DNA of 64,000 nt from contig CALXKM010000033.1 of the NCBI GenBank assembly GCA_944388865.1, positions 98,054 through 162,053 on the forward strand, read 5' to 3'. Shown piece by piece: positions 27,024-36,163 of this stretch. Every line of letters starts with the position of its first letter. The stretch's first letter is position 1. The notes beneath the pieces were generated by a model. That model made no database searches and was not told the origin of the DNA. It saw nothing but the letters and a program-made list of their open reading frames with translations. The stretch comes from an uncultured Duodenibacillus sp. (GTDB lineage: Bacteria; Pseudomonadota; Gammaproteobacteria; Burkholderiales; Burkholderiaceae_F). The position numbers and the translations under genes were made by a program.

Positions 27024-28154
27024 ATGATTCTCGGTATGGTCGGCTGGCGCGGCATGGTCGGTAGCGTTCTGATGGGACGCATGCTCGAAGAAAATGATTT
27101 TGCCTGTGTCGACAAGACGATTTTCTTTTCGACCTCGGCAGCCGGCAGCAAGGCTCCTGAGGTGCGCGGTGCAGACCCCGTTCTTGCAGATGCAATGAGC
27201 GTGGATGCTCTGGCCGCATGCGACGTCATCATCTCTTGCCAGGGCGGCGACTACACCAAGGCAATGCACCCGAAGCTTCGAGAGTCGGGCTGGAAGGGGT
27301 ATTGGATTGACGCGGCCTCTGCGCTTCGCATGCAGGACGATGCCGTTATTGTTCTTGATCCCGTCAATCGCGCGGTGATTGATAAGAGTCTCAAGGAAGG
27401 CGTGCTCGACTACATCGGAGGCAACTGCACGGTGTCCTTGATGCTCATGGCCATGGACGGCCTCATCAAGGCTGATCTGGTTGAATGGGTGAGCTCCATG
27501 ACGTATCAGGCTGCTAGCGGCGCAGGTGCTCAGAACATGCGCGAGCTTTTGGCTCAGATGGGCTATCTGAATGCGGCCGTAAGCGACGAACTTTCTGATC
27601 CTCGTTCGGCCATTCTCGACATTGACCGCAAGGTCACCGATGCTTTGCATGCGCCTGACTTCCCGAAGGCGGCTTTTGGTCAGCCTTTGGCTGGCTCGCT
27701 TATTGCCTGGATTGACAAGGATCTCGGCAACGGACAGAGTCGTGAAGAATGGAAGGGCGGAGCTGAGGCCAACAAGATCCTGGGGCTGCCCGCCATGGGC
27801 AATCCCGGCTCGCTCATTGTCGAAGGTCTGTGCGTGCGCGTGGGCGCCATGCGCTGCCACAGCCAGGCACTTACCATCAAGCTCAAGAAGGATGTGAGCT
27901 GCGAAGAAATTGAAGATCTGCTTGATAATGCCAACGAATGGGCTTACGTCGTGCCCAACCGCAAGGAGGAATCAATGCAGGAACTGTCGCCGGCCAAGAT
28001 TTCCGGCACGCCTCGTATTCCGATCGGCCGCATCCGCAAGCTCGCCATGGGGCCTGAATACATCAGCGCCTTTACGGTCGGCGATCAGCTTTTGTGGGGT
28101 GCAGCAGAACCCCTTCGCCGCATGTTGAGAATTGTTTGCGAATTCAAAGGATAA
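27024..28154 (+). CDS. asd: aspartate-semialdehyde dehydrogenase
   Basis: Reduces aspartyl phosphate to aspartate semialdehyde, the branch point for lysine, methionine, threonine and diaminopimelate. The 376-aa protein begins [17 protein letters not shown] (NADP site) and has the catalytic cysteine in GGNCTVSLM and the basic residues in GRIRKLAMG. It belongs to the long gammaproteobacterial-type Asd (about 370 aa). The start has AGGTGAGG upstream. It follows leuCDB, a common arrangement in betaproteobacteria, and ends at a strong hairpin. Confidence 0.96.
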   Translation: MILGMVGWRGMVGSVLMGRMLEENDFACVDKTIFFSTSAAGSKAPEVRGADPVLADAMSVDALAACDVIISCQGGDYTKAMHPKLRESGWKGYWIDAASALRMQDDAVIVLDPVNRAVIDKSLKEGVLDYIGGNCTVSLMLMAMDGLIKADLVEWVSSMTYQAASGAGAQNMRELLAQMGYLNAAVSDELSDPRSAILDIDRKVTDALHAPDFPKAAFGQPLAGSLIAWIDKDLGNGQSREEWKGGAEANKILGLPAMGNPGSLIVEGLCVRVGAMRCHSQALTIKLKKDVSCEEIEDLLDNANEWAYVVPNRKEESMQELSPAKISGTPRIPIGRIRKLAMGPEYISAFTVGDQLLWGAAEPLRRMLRIVCEFKG

Positions 28155-28180
28155 GTCCAAAGTTCTTTTGAAGATTGCCT

Positions 28181-28222
28181 CAAGCGCGCCAAAGTTGAAA
28201 AACTTGGGCGCGCTTGGCCTTT
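28181..28222 (+). terminator. terminator between asd and the convergent MFS gene
   Basis: CAAGCGCGCC-AAAGTT pairs with AACTT-GGGCGCGCTTG with a small mismatch around GAAA; CCTTTCT follows. The near-symmetric stem may serve asd mainly. Confidence 0.6.
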
Positions 28223-28296
28223 CTACGGGCAGTGATGAGAAAAGATTTGTTATTGCCTAGCTTTTCGGGGCAGATCTGCCGGCGTGGCGTTAAAGT

Positions 28297-29721
28297 TCAA
28301 CGACATTCGGAAGGAGACTTAGGGCTGCCGCTCTCGGACTCTCCGTACGACTCTTCCACAGCATCACGGACATGCTGCATGTGCACCGGCTCTTTTGTCT
28401 TGGTTGCAGAAGCGGACAGATCAAGCTCATGCGGCTCGTCGCCGTAAGATTCTTCAACGGTTTGCCGAACATGCTGCTGTCTTTTGGCGAGCATGGCATT
28501 TCTAACAGCCGTTACAACATCAAGCGGAGCGCCTGTTGCGAGCTGCTTTTGCTTCGGGCGATAAAGATAGAGTACGGCAACAAGCGGCAGCAAAAGACCG
28601 CCGGATATGATCAAGGCCAGCTGGTTGCTGTAGTAGGTGGCCAAAGCGCCGCCCAAGACAGGGCCAATGACGCTTCCGAATTGCTGCGTGGCGTAGGAGT
28701 AGCCGAAAACTTTGCCTCGATCGGACGGATCTGTGCTTTGCGTCAAGACGGCATTGATGGCAGGGAAGATGCCGGCAAAGGCGATGCCGCCTACGAAACG
28801 CCAAATCGTAAACTGCGTGAGATCCTGCGGAATGGCTTGAATGATTCCGAAAATGCCAGAAAACAAAAGAGCAAGGTACAAGGCAGGTCGATATCCCCAG
28901 CTCTGTCCAAGCATGCCCCAAGGCGGGGAGGCAATCACGCCGGAGATGCCGACAACGGAAAAGACGATGCCGGAAATAAGCACGATGCGATCCATTGAGC
29001 CTTGCAGTTCAGCAATGTAAAGCGGCAAGATGGGCTGCGTCATCAGAATCGTCATTTGCACAAAGCCAGCGGCAAAAAGCATGCGCACTACAACCGAATT
29101 GCGCAAAGGCGAAGGACGTGCAGGGGCGGCCGCTGCTCCTGCTGCGGGCTTTGTGCGCGGAGGTTCTTTAATCAAAAAGACAAGCAGCACAGTAATGATC
29201 GTCAGGCCCGCTGCGGCAATCATAAAAGTCGACCGCATGCTGAAGGCATCAGCAAGAATGCCGCCGACAAGGGGGCCAAGTACGCCGCCGGCGGTCATGC
29301 CGGCCTGCATGATGCCAAGGCAAAAGCCAAGCTTTTTTTGCGGAGCATTGGCGCTCATGATGGCAAGCGTAGCTGGCCACAAACCTGCAGAAAGACCTTG
29401 CACGATGCGCACGGCAAAAAGCTGCCAGGGCGTCTCAACGATGCCGCCCAAAAAATACGTGATGGCCAGACAAAATGAGGCGCGTATGGCCATGAGCTTT
29501 CTGGATTTTTTATCTGCCAGAGCTCCCCAGATCGGCGCGCAGATGCCCGAAATCAGAAAGGTGACAGAAAAGATCGTGCTGCTCCACCAGTTGACATCGG
29601 CTTGCGCGACGCCCAGCTCGTTGATCAGGTACATCGGCAGAAACGGCACAAGCATCGTGTAGCTTGCCGACATGAGCATTGCACTGGCAGTAAGAACAGC
29701 AAGAGCGACTTTCCAGTTCAT
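28297..29721 (-). CDS. MFS multidrug efflux transporter (MdtG/Bmr-like) with repeated C-terminal tail
   Basis: A 474-aa proton-coupled antiporter of the inner membrane with 12 predicted segments. Motif A appears as GALADKKSRK after the second helix. The N-terminus (YTMLVPFLPMYLINELG) and ICAPIWG loop resemble MdtG. After the last helix a tail of about 70 residues contains two related copies of a HVRxxVEESYG segment, about 30 residues apart, of unknown role. The substrate is not readable. It is convergent with asd; upstream of its start there is a 331-base gap to the next, divergent gene. Confidence 0.87.
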   Translation of the reverse strand: MNWKVALAVLTASAMLMSASYTMLVPFLPMYLINELGVAQADVNWWSSTIFSVTFLISGICAPIWGALADKKSRKLMAIRASFCLAITYFLGGIVETPWQLFAVRIVQGLSAGLWPATLAIMSANAPQKKLGFCLGIMQAGMTAGGVLGPLVGGILADAFSMRSTFMIAAAGLTIITVLLVFLIKEPPRTKPAAGAAAAPARPSPLRNSVVVRMLFAAGFVQMTILMTQPILPLYIAELQGSMDRIVLISGIVFSVVGISGVIASPPWGMLGQSWGYRPALYLALLFSGIFGIIQAIPQDLTQFTIWRFVGGIAFAGIFPAINAVLTQSTDPSDRGKVFGYSYATQQFGSVIGPVLGGALATYYSNQLALIISGGLLLPLVAVLYLYRPKQKQLATGAPLDVVTAVRNAMLAKRQQHVRQTVEESYGDEPHELDLSASATKTKEPVHMQHVRDAVEESYGESESGSPKSPSECR

Positions 29722-30052
29722 ATAAATAAAAAAGCTAACAACCCAAAGAAAAACTACGCGTCAACTCAACGAGTCTACGCCCAAATGCATCAGGAAAGAA
29801 GGCAATTTCGGGCATCTACTCATGCGAAAAAATGCAAGCATGCGCTCAACGAATTCGGGCGCTTGACGCAAGCTCAAAAACAGCAGTGCTGCGAGAATTT
29901 TTGTTGCACAACTTTTCCTTGTCTCGACGCGGTCATGCGCTAAACTCTCTCGACAATCAAAGCATGCCGGCAGCTGCGCCAGGGACGCAGCCTGCATCGC
30001 TTTTTTGTTCGCTTTTCGTTTGTCCCTGAGCATTTCTTTTTACACAAAAGCC
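29722..30052. other. divergent intergenic region, no gene seen
   Basis: This 331-base stretch separates the MFS gene (minus) from a secreted protein gene (plus). It is A/C-rich near the MFS side. No recognisable operator, RNA gene or convincing small ORF was found; it presumably holds both promoters. Confidence 0.5.
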
Positions 30053-30715
30053 GTGAAGACCTTTCGTACAGCAGTTTTGGCGTTAGTTGGAACCTTTTCA
30101 ATCAGCGCTTTTGCTTTTGACCCCGATATCGCCGCAATTGAGGATCAGACAGTGATCAATCGATTTCCTGCAGGCTCGATTGTGACCAGAGAAAAAGCAG
30201 ATCGAGCGCTGGAGGAAGTCAGAAGGGCTCGCGGCAAGATGGATGAGCTCGCCGACTATTCCACGCGGCGCTGTAGTGAAAATTTCCTTGTCAACAATTG
30301 CATTGAAAAGGTAAGAAAAGCCAAGATGCGTCAGGACAGAAAGTTTCTGGCCATTGAGACGGAAGCACGAAAGTTCGTTCGCAAGGATGAAGCGCAAATT
30401 GAACGGGAAAAGCAGGCAGAGCGCGACAGAAAAGCTGCCGAGCCGCCCAATCGCATTGAGCCTGCCAAGGGACGCCCTGCGAATGCAGCGCAGGAGACGG
30501 CCGCCAAAAATCGCCAGGCCCGCAAGCAGCGCTCTTTAGAGGTCAAGGAGCGCCAGGCTGAAGCTCTTGAAAAGGCTTCGCTCGAAGATGTCAAACGAGC
30601 CGAATACGAAGAAAAGCTCAAGCAGCAGGAAATTCGCCGACAGCAGCGCGAGGCAAAGGTCAAGGCACGCGCAGCCGAGCGCGCGAAAAAAGCCCAGCAA
30701 GCGCAAAAAAAGTAA
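30053..30715 (+). CDS. secreted charged coiled-coil protein, Burkholderiales-type, unknown function
   Basis: About 220 aa from the GTG at 30053. A signal peptide (VKTFRTAVLALVGTFSISAFA) is followed by the mature start FDPD. Two cysteines in a CSENFLVNNC block (about 73-82) could form a disulphide. The following 130 residues are Lys/Glu/Arg/Gln/Ala-rich, a strong long helix or coiled coil ending in AKKAQQAQKK. I recall similar Cys-x8-Cys proteins of unknown function in Burkholderiales. The start is uncertain because no ribosome site is visible; the GTG places the signal peptide correctly. It lies 12 bases upstream of the helicase gene, so the two may be co-transcribed. Confidence 0.7.
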   Translation: MKTFRTAVLALVGTFSISAFAFDPDIAAIEDQTVINRFPAGSIVTREKADRALEEVRRARGKMDELADYSTRRCSENFLVNNCIEKVRKAKMRQDRKFLAIETEARKFVRKDEAQIEREKQAERDRKAAEPPNRIEPAKGRPANAAQETAAKNRQARKQRSLEVKERQAEALEKASLEDVKRAEYEEKLKQQEIRRQQREAKVKARAAERAKKAQQAQKK

Positions 30716-30727
30716 ATTCATTTAGGC

Positions 30728-32893
30728 ATGAGCTCAGCACAATCTTCAAGCCCGCGACAATCACTAGCAGACGAAGCTGGTCTTGACGGCAGTCAGCCTG
30801 GTTCGGAAAAGGCCAGTTCATTTGTTGACGCTGTTGCAAAGCAGTTTGCACCCAACGGTGCCCTTTCGCGCGCAACTGACGGATTCGTTTCGCGTCCTGG
30901 GCAGGTGGCGTTTGCTCAGAGCGTGGCGCAGGCCATTGAGACGTCCGATACGCTTGTCGTGGAGGCTGGTACCGGAACAGGCAAGACTTTTGCATATCTG
31001 ACGCCTGCGCTGATGTCTGACTGCAAAGTGATTGTGAGCACGGCTGGCAAAGCGCTGCAGGATCAGTTGTTTGAAAAGGACATTCCGGCAGTCAAGCGGG
31101 TGCTCATGAACAATGCCGATGTGGCGCTTTTAAAAGGTCGATCGAATTATCTGTGCCGGTATCGCATGGAAAACATCCAGACGTTGCCTTCGCCCGCGGC
31201 TGTGCAGGATCTGGTGGTCATTAAGCGGTTTGCGCAGACAACCCGCACGGGTGATCGAACGGCCATCAAGGGAGTGGCGGAAAATTCTGCTGTTTGGCCC
31301 TACGTTACCAGCACCAATGAAAACTGCCTTGGCGGCAAGTGTCCGCATGCCGGCGAGTGCTTTGTGACGCGTGCGAGAAACCGGGCGCGCAGCGCCAAGG
31401 TAATTGTGGTCAACCATCACTTGTTTTTGTCGGCCATGGCGTGTCAGGCTGACGATGAGACCATTGATGTTCCTGAATCGATGGATGATTTGATGGGCGA
31501 GATGCTGCCTTCGCCCGACAGCGATGAGGGGCTGCTGCCTCGCGCCGACGTCGTCATATTTGATGAAGCGCACAAAATTCCTGAGATCGCGCTCAACTTT
31601 TTCGGCGAAGAGCTCTCCACGTTCAGCATCAAAATTGTGGTCAAGGAACTGCAGGCGGTGCTGCTTGCGCATTTTCAGCCCTATGCTCCCAAAGATTCTT
31701 CCTGGCAAAAAGAGTGCGATGCCGTTGTTTACGCCGTGCAGGATGCCGTGCTGGCGATGGATGAGGCAGGGCTGGCTGAAGACACAAACCTCAATCTCAA
31801 GGACTTTGCTGATCTTTCAAAGGCCGCTGAGGCGCTTGATCGAGCCTGCGAGGCGCTCACGCATTTAATTGAGCTCTGCGAGCCTTTTCTTGCGGCAAGC
31901 GAGGACATTGAAAAGCACGCATCAACCGCAGCTGCTTTGCTGCCGTTGATGTCCGACTGGGGATTGCGCTTGAAAAACCCGCAGCAGGCCAAGGGTTCTC
32001 ACGCAACTCCTTCCGTGTTTTGGCTGGAGCGCCGCAAAGCCGAGGTGCGCCTCATTGAAACGCCGCTCACAATTGCCGATAAATTCGCCCGGCTCAGAAA
32101 TGCTAACAGCAATGCAGCTTGGATTTTTACATCGGCAACGATTGCAACGGATCAGGGAAACTTTTCACACTTTCTGGGCGAGCTTGGTCTGACGGGAGCC
32201 GCGACGCATGCTTGGGCATCGCCCTTTTCCTATCAGCATCAGGCCATGCTCTATGTTCCGCAGAATATGCCCAATCCGAGAAGCGTGGATCGGGATGCCT
32301 TCATTGAGGCGCTTGTGCACGAGAGCTGGCCTGTGATTGATCTGCTTGCTGGCAGAACGTTTTTCCTATGCACGAGCTATCGCGCCATGGAGCATGCTGC
32401 AGAAGTGCTGCGCGAGTACATCGTTGACAATGACCGTGACTACAAGGTGCTCGTGCAAAACGAAGACAGCCGGCAGCATTTGATCGATACCTTTAGAAAT
32501 AAGCCCAATACGATTCTCGTGGCCACCATGAGCTTTTGGGAGGGAATCGACATCAAGGGCGAAAAGCTTTCGCTGGTCGTCATCGATAAACTCCCCTTTG
32601 CCGCACAGGGTGATCCGGTTCTCGCGGCTCGATGCAAGTGGATTGAAGCCCAGGGCAAAAATCCTTTCATCGAGCATCAGGTGCCCACTGCGGTCATTGC
32701 TCTCAAACAGGGGGCTGGACGCTTGATACGCAGCGAATACGATCGCGGAATTTTGATTGTTGGAGACACGCGCATCATTCCCGGCAGCAATTCCTACGGA
32801 AGGCGCTTTTTGATGAGCTTGCCGCCTTTTGTACGAACGCGAAAGCTTGAACGGGTTCTTGATTTCTGGCGCTATCCGGACAGATCAAGCTGA
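30728..32893 (+). CDS. DinG/YoaA-family Fe-S ATP-dependent DNA helicase
   Basis: A 721-aa superfamily 2 5'-3' helicase related to XPD. Walker A is EAGTGTGKT (near 80), the DEAH box is IFDEAHKIPE, and four cysteines lie between them: one in LCRYRME and three in NCLGGKCPHAGEC, making the [4Fe-4S] domain. C-terminal motifs include MSFWEGIDIKG and QGAGRLIR. It probably unwinds R-loops or stalled forks. YoaA is the nearer match by length and the ~640-720 aa style; DinG is the alternative. It is convergent with the XRE regulator gene. Confidence 0.9.
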   Translation: MSSAQSSSPRQSLADEAGLDGSQPGSEKASSFVDAVAKQFAPNGALSRATDGFVSRPGQVAFAQSVAQAIETSDTLVVEAGTGTGKTFAYLTPALMSDCKVIVSTAGKALQDQLFEKDIPAVKRVLMNNADVALLKGRSNYLCRYRMENIQTLPSPAAVQDLVVIKRFAQTTRTGDRTAIKGVAENSAVWPYVTSTNENCLGGKCPHAGECFVTRARNRARSAKVIVVNHHLFLSAMACQADDETIDVPESMDDLMGEMLPSPDSDEGLLPRADVVIFDEAHKIPEIALNFFGEELSTFSIKIVVKELQAVLLAHFQPYAPKDSSWQKECDAVVYAVQDAVLAMDEAGLAEDTNLNLKDFADLSKAAEALDRACEALTHLIELCEPFLAASEDIEKHASTAAALLPLMSDWGLRLKNPQQAKGSHATPSVFWLERRKAEVRLIETPLTIADKFARLRNANSNAAWIFTSATIATDQGNFSHFLGELGLTGAATHAWASPFSYQHQAMLYVPQNMPNPRSVDRDAFIEALVHESWPVIDLLAGRTFFLCTSYRAMEHAAEVLREYIVDNDRDYKVLVQNEDSRQHLIDTFRNKPNTILVATMSFWEGIDIKGEKLSLVVIDKLPFAAQGDPVLAARCKWIEAQGKNPFIEHQVPTAVIALKQGAGRLIRSEYDRGILIVGDTRIIPGSNSYGRRFLMSLPPFVRTRKLERVLDFWRYPDRSS

Positions 32894-32921
32894 GGCTTTT
32901 AGAAGCTTGCTGCCGGATTAT

Positions 32922-33251
32922 TCAGTCAACAGGCTTTCTGATGCGCTGCGGCAGGGCTTCAGGCGGAATGCCTTCGACGGATTCCAAAATGCGCTGGCAG
33001 CTTTCAAGTTCATCGAGACAATAGAGAATGCTCAGGATGGTGCCGATCGAGGCGGTCATGTCGCCTTTTTCGATGCGCTTGTACGTCGTTAGCGACGTCT
33101 GGCTTTTTTTAGCGAGCTGACTTTGCGTGAGTCCTTTGACGCGTCTGGCCACAGAGATGCGATAGCCGAGCTCTTCGGTGAAATTCTGCACGGGCAGAAA
33201 AAAGAATCGTTTTTGCGGAGTGCGAGTCTTGGAAGACTTTGCGGGTGCCAT
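32922..33251 (-). CDS. XRE-family helix-turn-helix regulator
   Basis: A 109-aa DNA-binding protein. The HTH spans about 32-85 with RRVKGLTQSQLAKKSQTSLTTYKRIEKG, the Cro/CI pattern. The N-terminus is basic (KSSKTRTPQKR), and the C-terminus is short with no ligand domain. The organisation resembles stand-alone antitoxin-type or housekeeping XRE regulators; no toxin partner is adjacent. The start has AAAAAGGAAAA upstream. It is convergent with the helicase and divergent from the next gene. Confidence 0.8.
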   Translation of the reverse strand: MAPAKSSKTRTPQKRFFFLPVQNFTEELGYRISVARRVKGLTQSQLAKKSQTSLTTYKRIEKGDMTASIGTILSILYCLDELESCQRILESVEGIPPEALPQRIRKPVD

Positions 33252-33381
33252 GCGCGTTTTCCTTTTTTAGAAGGCTGCGGCAAGTTGAATAAAATAGATG
33301 CCTGCAACCGGAAATTCTCGGTTTTTTTATGCCCTGACGGCTCTCATATGATACTTCAGACGGGCAGAATCGCGGAGAAAA

Positions 33382-33873
33382 ATGAAAGAGCAAACATCGT
33401 TCGTTGATGAGGATTTGATCACAAAAAGGCGGCAGCTCCAGGAGCGTCTATACGAACTCGAGGAGCAAACAAAGGCATTGCTTGCTGAGCTCGAGACGAT
33501 TGAAAACCAAATGCAGGAGGCTGGTCAGCAAGTCGTAGACGAAGACTTTTGCGTTAAAAAGCCTCGGACTCACCGCCAGACGTCTCATGGTTTACCACGC
33601 GGGGTCCCTCAGGACATCGGGCAGGCCATCGCCCGCAGCATCGGACGCGCAGTGGCTAGCCTTGATGTGCGCAATGACGACGTGCTTGCAGCCAAGGACA
33701 AGCGCATTGAGCAGCAGAAGCCGGTGCAAAGCCAGCCTGCGGCGTCATTGGATTTGCGAGATGTTCAGCATCCCGGCAAAACGCCCCGTGTTGCGGTAAA
33801 AGCAACCGCTCAAACCGATCCGTTTGCAGCGCTGAAATCAGCTTTGGATGGCTTTGACGCAGATTTCTCCTGA
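33382..33873 (+). CDS. coiled-coil hypothetical protein
   Basis: A 163-aa soluble protein of unknown function. Residues 12-50 (for example LQERLYELEEQTKALLAELE) form a clear heptad coiled coil. The middle (about 70-95) has IGQAIARSIGRAVASLDVR, and the C-terminus DPFAALKSALDGF could be an amphipathic helix. A GGAG lies six bases before the ATG. Composition and codon use match neighbours, so it is likely a real gene. Confidence 0.65.
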   Translation: MKEQTSFVDEDLITKRRQLQERLYELEEQTKALLAELETIENQMQEAGQQVVDEDFCVKKPRTHRQTSHGLPRGVPQDIGQAIARSIGRAVASLDVRNDDVLAAKDKRIEQQKPVQSQPAASLDLRDVQHPGKTPRVAVKATAQTDPFAALKSALDGFDADFS

Positions 33874-33969
33874 GTTAAAAAGTTTCGAACTTTGCGCGAC
33901 TTTCGCTTTGTCGCAATTTGCCTATTGCGAGGCGCGAGAAAAATTAACAAAACTTTGCATGCTTTTCCG

Positions 33970-33998
33970 TTGACCGTTGTGTTGGTCAAAAGTATCGT
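33970..33998 (+). promoter_or_regulatory. sigma-70 type promoter for the tautomerase operon
   Basis: TTGACC (33970-33975), 17-base spacer, TATCGT (33993-33998). It lies 44 bases upstream of the tautomerase gene. Confidence 0.5.
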
Positions 33999-34041
33999 TG
34001 TGCTTGCTGACGGCAGACAAACTTGCAAAGGAGGAAGTCGT

Positions 34042-34257
34042 ATGCCTTTTGTAACGATCCGAGTTACCGGCGGCAACGAAGCCCCGAGCGTAGAGCAAAA
34101 GCAGCAGCTCATCGCAGGCGTGACCAAGCTTCTTGTTGAAGTGCTGGGCAAAAATCCAGAAACAACGCACGTCATCATTGAAGAGGTGCCGATGGACAAC
34201 TGGGGAATTGCAGGTGAGACGACGACCGTGCGCAGAGCGCGCAGCGCCAAGTCCTAG
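34042..34257 (+). CDS. 4-oxalocrotonate tautomerase family protein
   Basis: A 71-aa small tautomerase. After Met removal the N-terminal proline (MPFVTIRV) is the catalytic base. The helix EQKQQLIAGVTKLLVEVLG and the strand HVIIEEVPMDNWGIAG follow the family pattern. The catabolic partners (xyl-type genes) are missing, so the substrate is unknown. A textbook AAAGGAGG precedes the ATG, which rejects the long upstream open frame. Confidence 0.88.
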   Translation: MPFVTIRVTGGNEAPSVEQKQQLIAGVTKLLVEVLGKNPETTHVIIEEVPMDNWGIAGETTTVRRARSAKS

Positions 34258-34298
34258 TAGAAGCGAGCAGCTTGTTTGCTTTTAGTTTTGGAGGTTGT

Positions 34299-34613
34299 AT
34301 GCATCACTTTTTCGGTCCTCATTTCGGTGGTCCGCACTTTTGGGGCGGTCCGGGCTTTTTGGGCATTCCCGGCTTTGTCTGGCTGGTGCTTGCGGGCGTG
34401 TTGGTCTGGTACCTCGCAAGCCGCCGCAAGAGCGCTGAGCAAAGCGCCGGTCAAAATGCTTCGCAGCAGTCGTCCTCGGTTAGCGGCAAGGATGCCTTTG
34501 CGGCTTCCGACATCGGAACATTGAGAGGAGAGATTGCTGAGCTTCGCCGCGAAAACGAGGAGCTGCGCCGAACGATTAAAACGGCGCTTGAGCGCTTCAA
34601 TAAAGAGGTTTGA
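34299..34613 (+). CDS. small His/Gly-rich membrane protein with coiled-coil tail
   Basis: A 104-aa protein of unknown function. Residues 1-25 are rich in His, Phe, Gly and Trp (MHHFFGPHFGGPHFWGG), residues 27-45 form one membrane helix (IPGFVWLVLAGVLVWYLA), followed by RRKS, a Ser/Gln-rich linker, and a C-terminal coiled coil (IGTLRGEIAELRRENEELRR). The layout suggests a short periplasmic metal-binding head and a cytoplasmic dimerising tail, or the reverse. A TTGGAGG lies seven bases before the ATG. It follows the tautomerase gene by 41 bases. Confidence 0.75.
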   Translation: MHHFFGPHFGGPHFWGGPGFLGIPGFVWLVLAGVLVWYLASRRKSAEQSAGQNASQQSSSVSGKDAFAASDIGTLRGEIAELRRENEELRRTIKTALERFNKEV

Positions 34614-34827
34614 CGTTTTTTTTGTTCATGCAAAATCTTCTTTGCAAGATCAACTTGAATGTGCATGCGGGCGGCTGGCTTGGGACTCTTTTTCGAAAGC
34701 TTTGCGCTCGGTTAAAATGCGCCTGCAAGACGGTCGCAAAGACGATAACTAAAAACGAGAGCGCCCGTCATGAAGCCGTGTGAATATTCTTTCGCACGGC
34801 AAACAAAACTGCCAAGGAGTTTTTTGC

Positions 34828-35868
34828 ATGCTCTACAAACTTATTCGCAGCCTGCTCTTTAAATTGGATCCTGAAACAGCTCATGCGCTCATCATGGGCA
34901 ATATCGATTGGGCAGCGGCCACCGATGTGATTCGCTTGGTGTGTCCCAAGCCCGTGCGCGCTCCCGTGACTGTGATGGGCCTTGATTTCCCAAATGCCGT
35001 GGGTTTGGCTGCCGGCATGGACAAGACGGGCGAACATGTTTCCTCCTTGGGCGATTTGGGCTTTGGACATATTGAGGCGGGCACCTTCACGCCATATCCG
35101 CAATCTGGCAATCCACGTCCTCGCTTGTGGCGCCTGATCCCGGCCGAGGGCATCGTCAATCACATGGGATTTAACAACTGCGGAGCAGATAAGGCGATTG
35201 AAAATCTCAACAGCGCGCGACCTTTCCGCGCCCGCGGCGGCATTCTCGGCATCAATATCGGCAAGCAGAATTCAACGCCGGTGGAAAACGCGCTCGCCGA
35301 TTACCAAAAGTGCATGCAAAAGCTCTACTCTCAGGGCGACTATCTGGCTATTGATATTTCGTGCCCTAATACGCCGGGATTGACTAGACTGCAGGAAGTC
35401 GATGCTCTGGAACCTCTCGTGCGAGGGCTTGCCGAGGAGCGCGAGCGCTTGGCTGAGCAATACCAAAAACGAGTGCCGATCACCATCAAGATTGGTCCGG
35501 ATCTTGAAGATGATGCGATTTGCCGCATGGCAGATCTTTTCGTGAAGTACGAAATGGATGCAGTGACGGCTACCAACACGACCGTATCCCGCAAAGGGGT
35601 TGAAGATCTTGAAAAGAGCGAAAATCCGGGCGGCCTTTCCGGCAAGCCTCTTTTTGAACGCTCTACCGAGGTCGTGCAGCTTTTGTCTGACCATCTCAAG
35701 GGGACCTTGCCCATCATTGCTGTGGGAGGCATCATCAGGCCCGATGACGCCATAGCAAAAATGCAGGCCGGTGCAAGTCTCGTGCAGCTCTACACTGGGT
35801 TCATCTACACGGGGCCGGCTCTCATTGCACAATGTGCCGAGGCCATTGCTGCCTACCAAAGAGGTTGA
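34828..35868 (+). CDS. pyrD: dihydroorotate dehydrogenase (quinone), class 2
   Basis: Membrane-associated flavoenzyme that oxidises dihydroorotate to orotate with quinone in pyrimidine synthesis. The class 2 N-terminal helical extension (LYKLIRSLLFKLDPETAHAL) is present, along with the FMN-binding GLAAGMDK and the VNHMGFNNCGA, IKIGPDLED and VGGIIRPDDA blocks. The catalytic loop reads DISCPNTPGL: C179 occupies the place of the serine base of class 2 enzymes, a class 1 feature. The 346-aa length is normal. AAGGAG precedes the ATG at 34828. A terminator follows. Confidence 0.93.
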   Translation: MLYKLIRSLLFKLDPETAHALIMGNIDWAAATDVIRLVCPKPVRAPVTVMGLDFPNAVGLAAGMDKTGEHVSSLGDLGFGHIEAGTFTPYPQSGNPRPRLWRLIPAEGIVNHMGFNNCGADKAIENLNSARPFRARGGILGINIGKQNSTPVENALADYQKCMQKLYSQGDYLAIDISCPNTPGLTRLQEVDALEPLVRGLAEERERLAEQYQKRVPITIKIGPDLEDDAICRMADLFVKYEMDAVTATNTTVSRKGVEDLEKSENPGGLSGKPLFERSTEVVQLLSDHLKGTLPIIAVGGIIRPDDAIAKMQAGASLVQLYTGFIYTGPALIAQCAEAIAAYQRG

Positions 35869-35909
35869 CGGCCGCTTTTGGCGCTGTGCGCCAGAACTGA
35901 AGCAAAAAT

Positions 35910-35965
35910 GCCTCGCAGAAAATTTTCGTCGACGGCGGATTTCTTTCTGCGAGGCTTGTTTGTTT
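35910..35965 (+). terminator. intrinsic terminator of pyrD
   Basis: GCCTCGCAGAAA (35910-35921) pairs perfectly with TTTCTGCGAGGC (35944-35955), followed by TTGTTTGTTTT. It abuts the end of the convergent Feo-associated gene. Confidence 0.8.
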
Positions 35966-36163
35966 TCAGCGCGCTACGATGCGAAAGCGCTTTGTTTTAT
36001 GCGTTTGTCGTCGCTTCAATGTGTCGGAGCAGGTTTTGATGCTTCTGCCGGCACAGGCACGGCAGCTGCCGCAAGGCGAACCGCTTTTTTTCATCAAATG
36101 ACGAACGGCTGCGGCAAGTGCTGCAGCTATCAGAGCCAAAACAATCCAGCTTGCGGCGTTCAT
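35966..36163 (-). CDS. FeoB-associated Cys-rich membrane protein
   Basis: A 65-aa protein whose ATG overlaps the feoAB stop codon (ATGA), so it is translationally coupled. It has one N-terminal membrane helix (ASWIVLALIAAALAAAVRHL) and then C-G-S-C-R-A-C (about 32-38) plus one more cysteine, the layout of the FeoB-associated Cys-rich family that occupies the FeoC position in many bacteria. It may bind iron or a cluster and regulate the transporter. The longer open frame upstream to 36319 overlaps feoB in another frame and is a shadow. Confidence 0.82.
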   Translation of the reverse strand: MNAASWIVLALIAAALAAAVRHLMKKSGSPCGSCRACAGRSIKTCSDTLKRRQTHKTKRFRIVAR

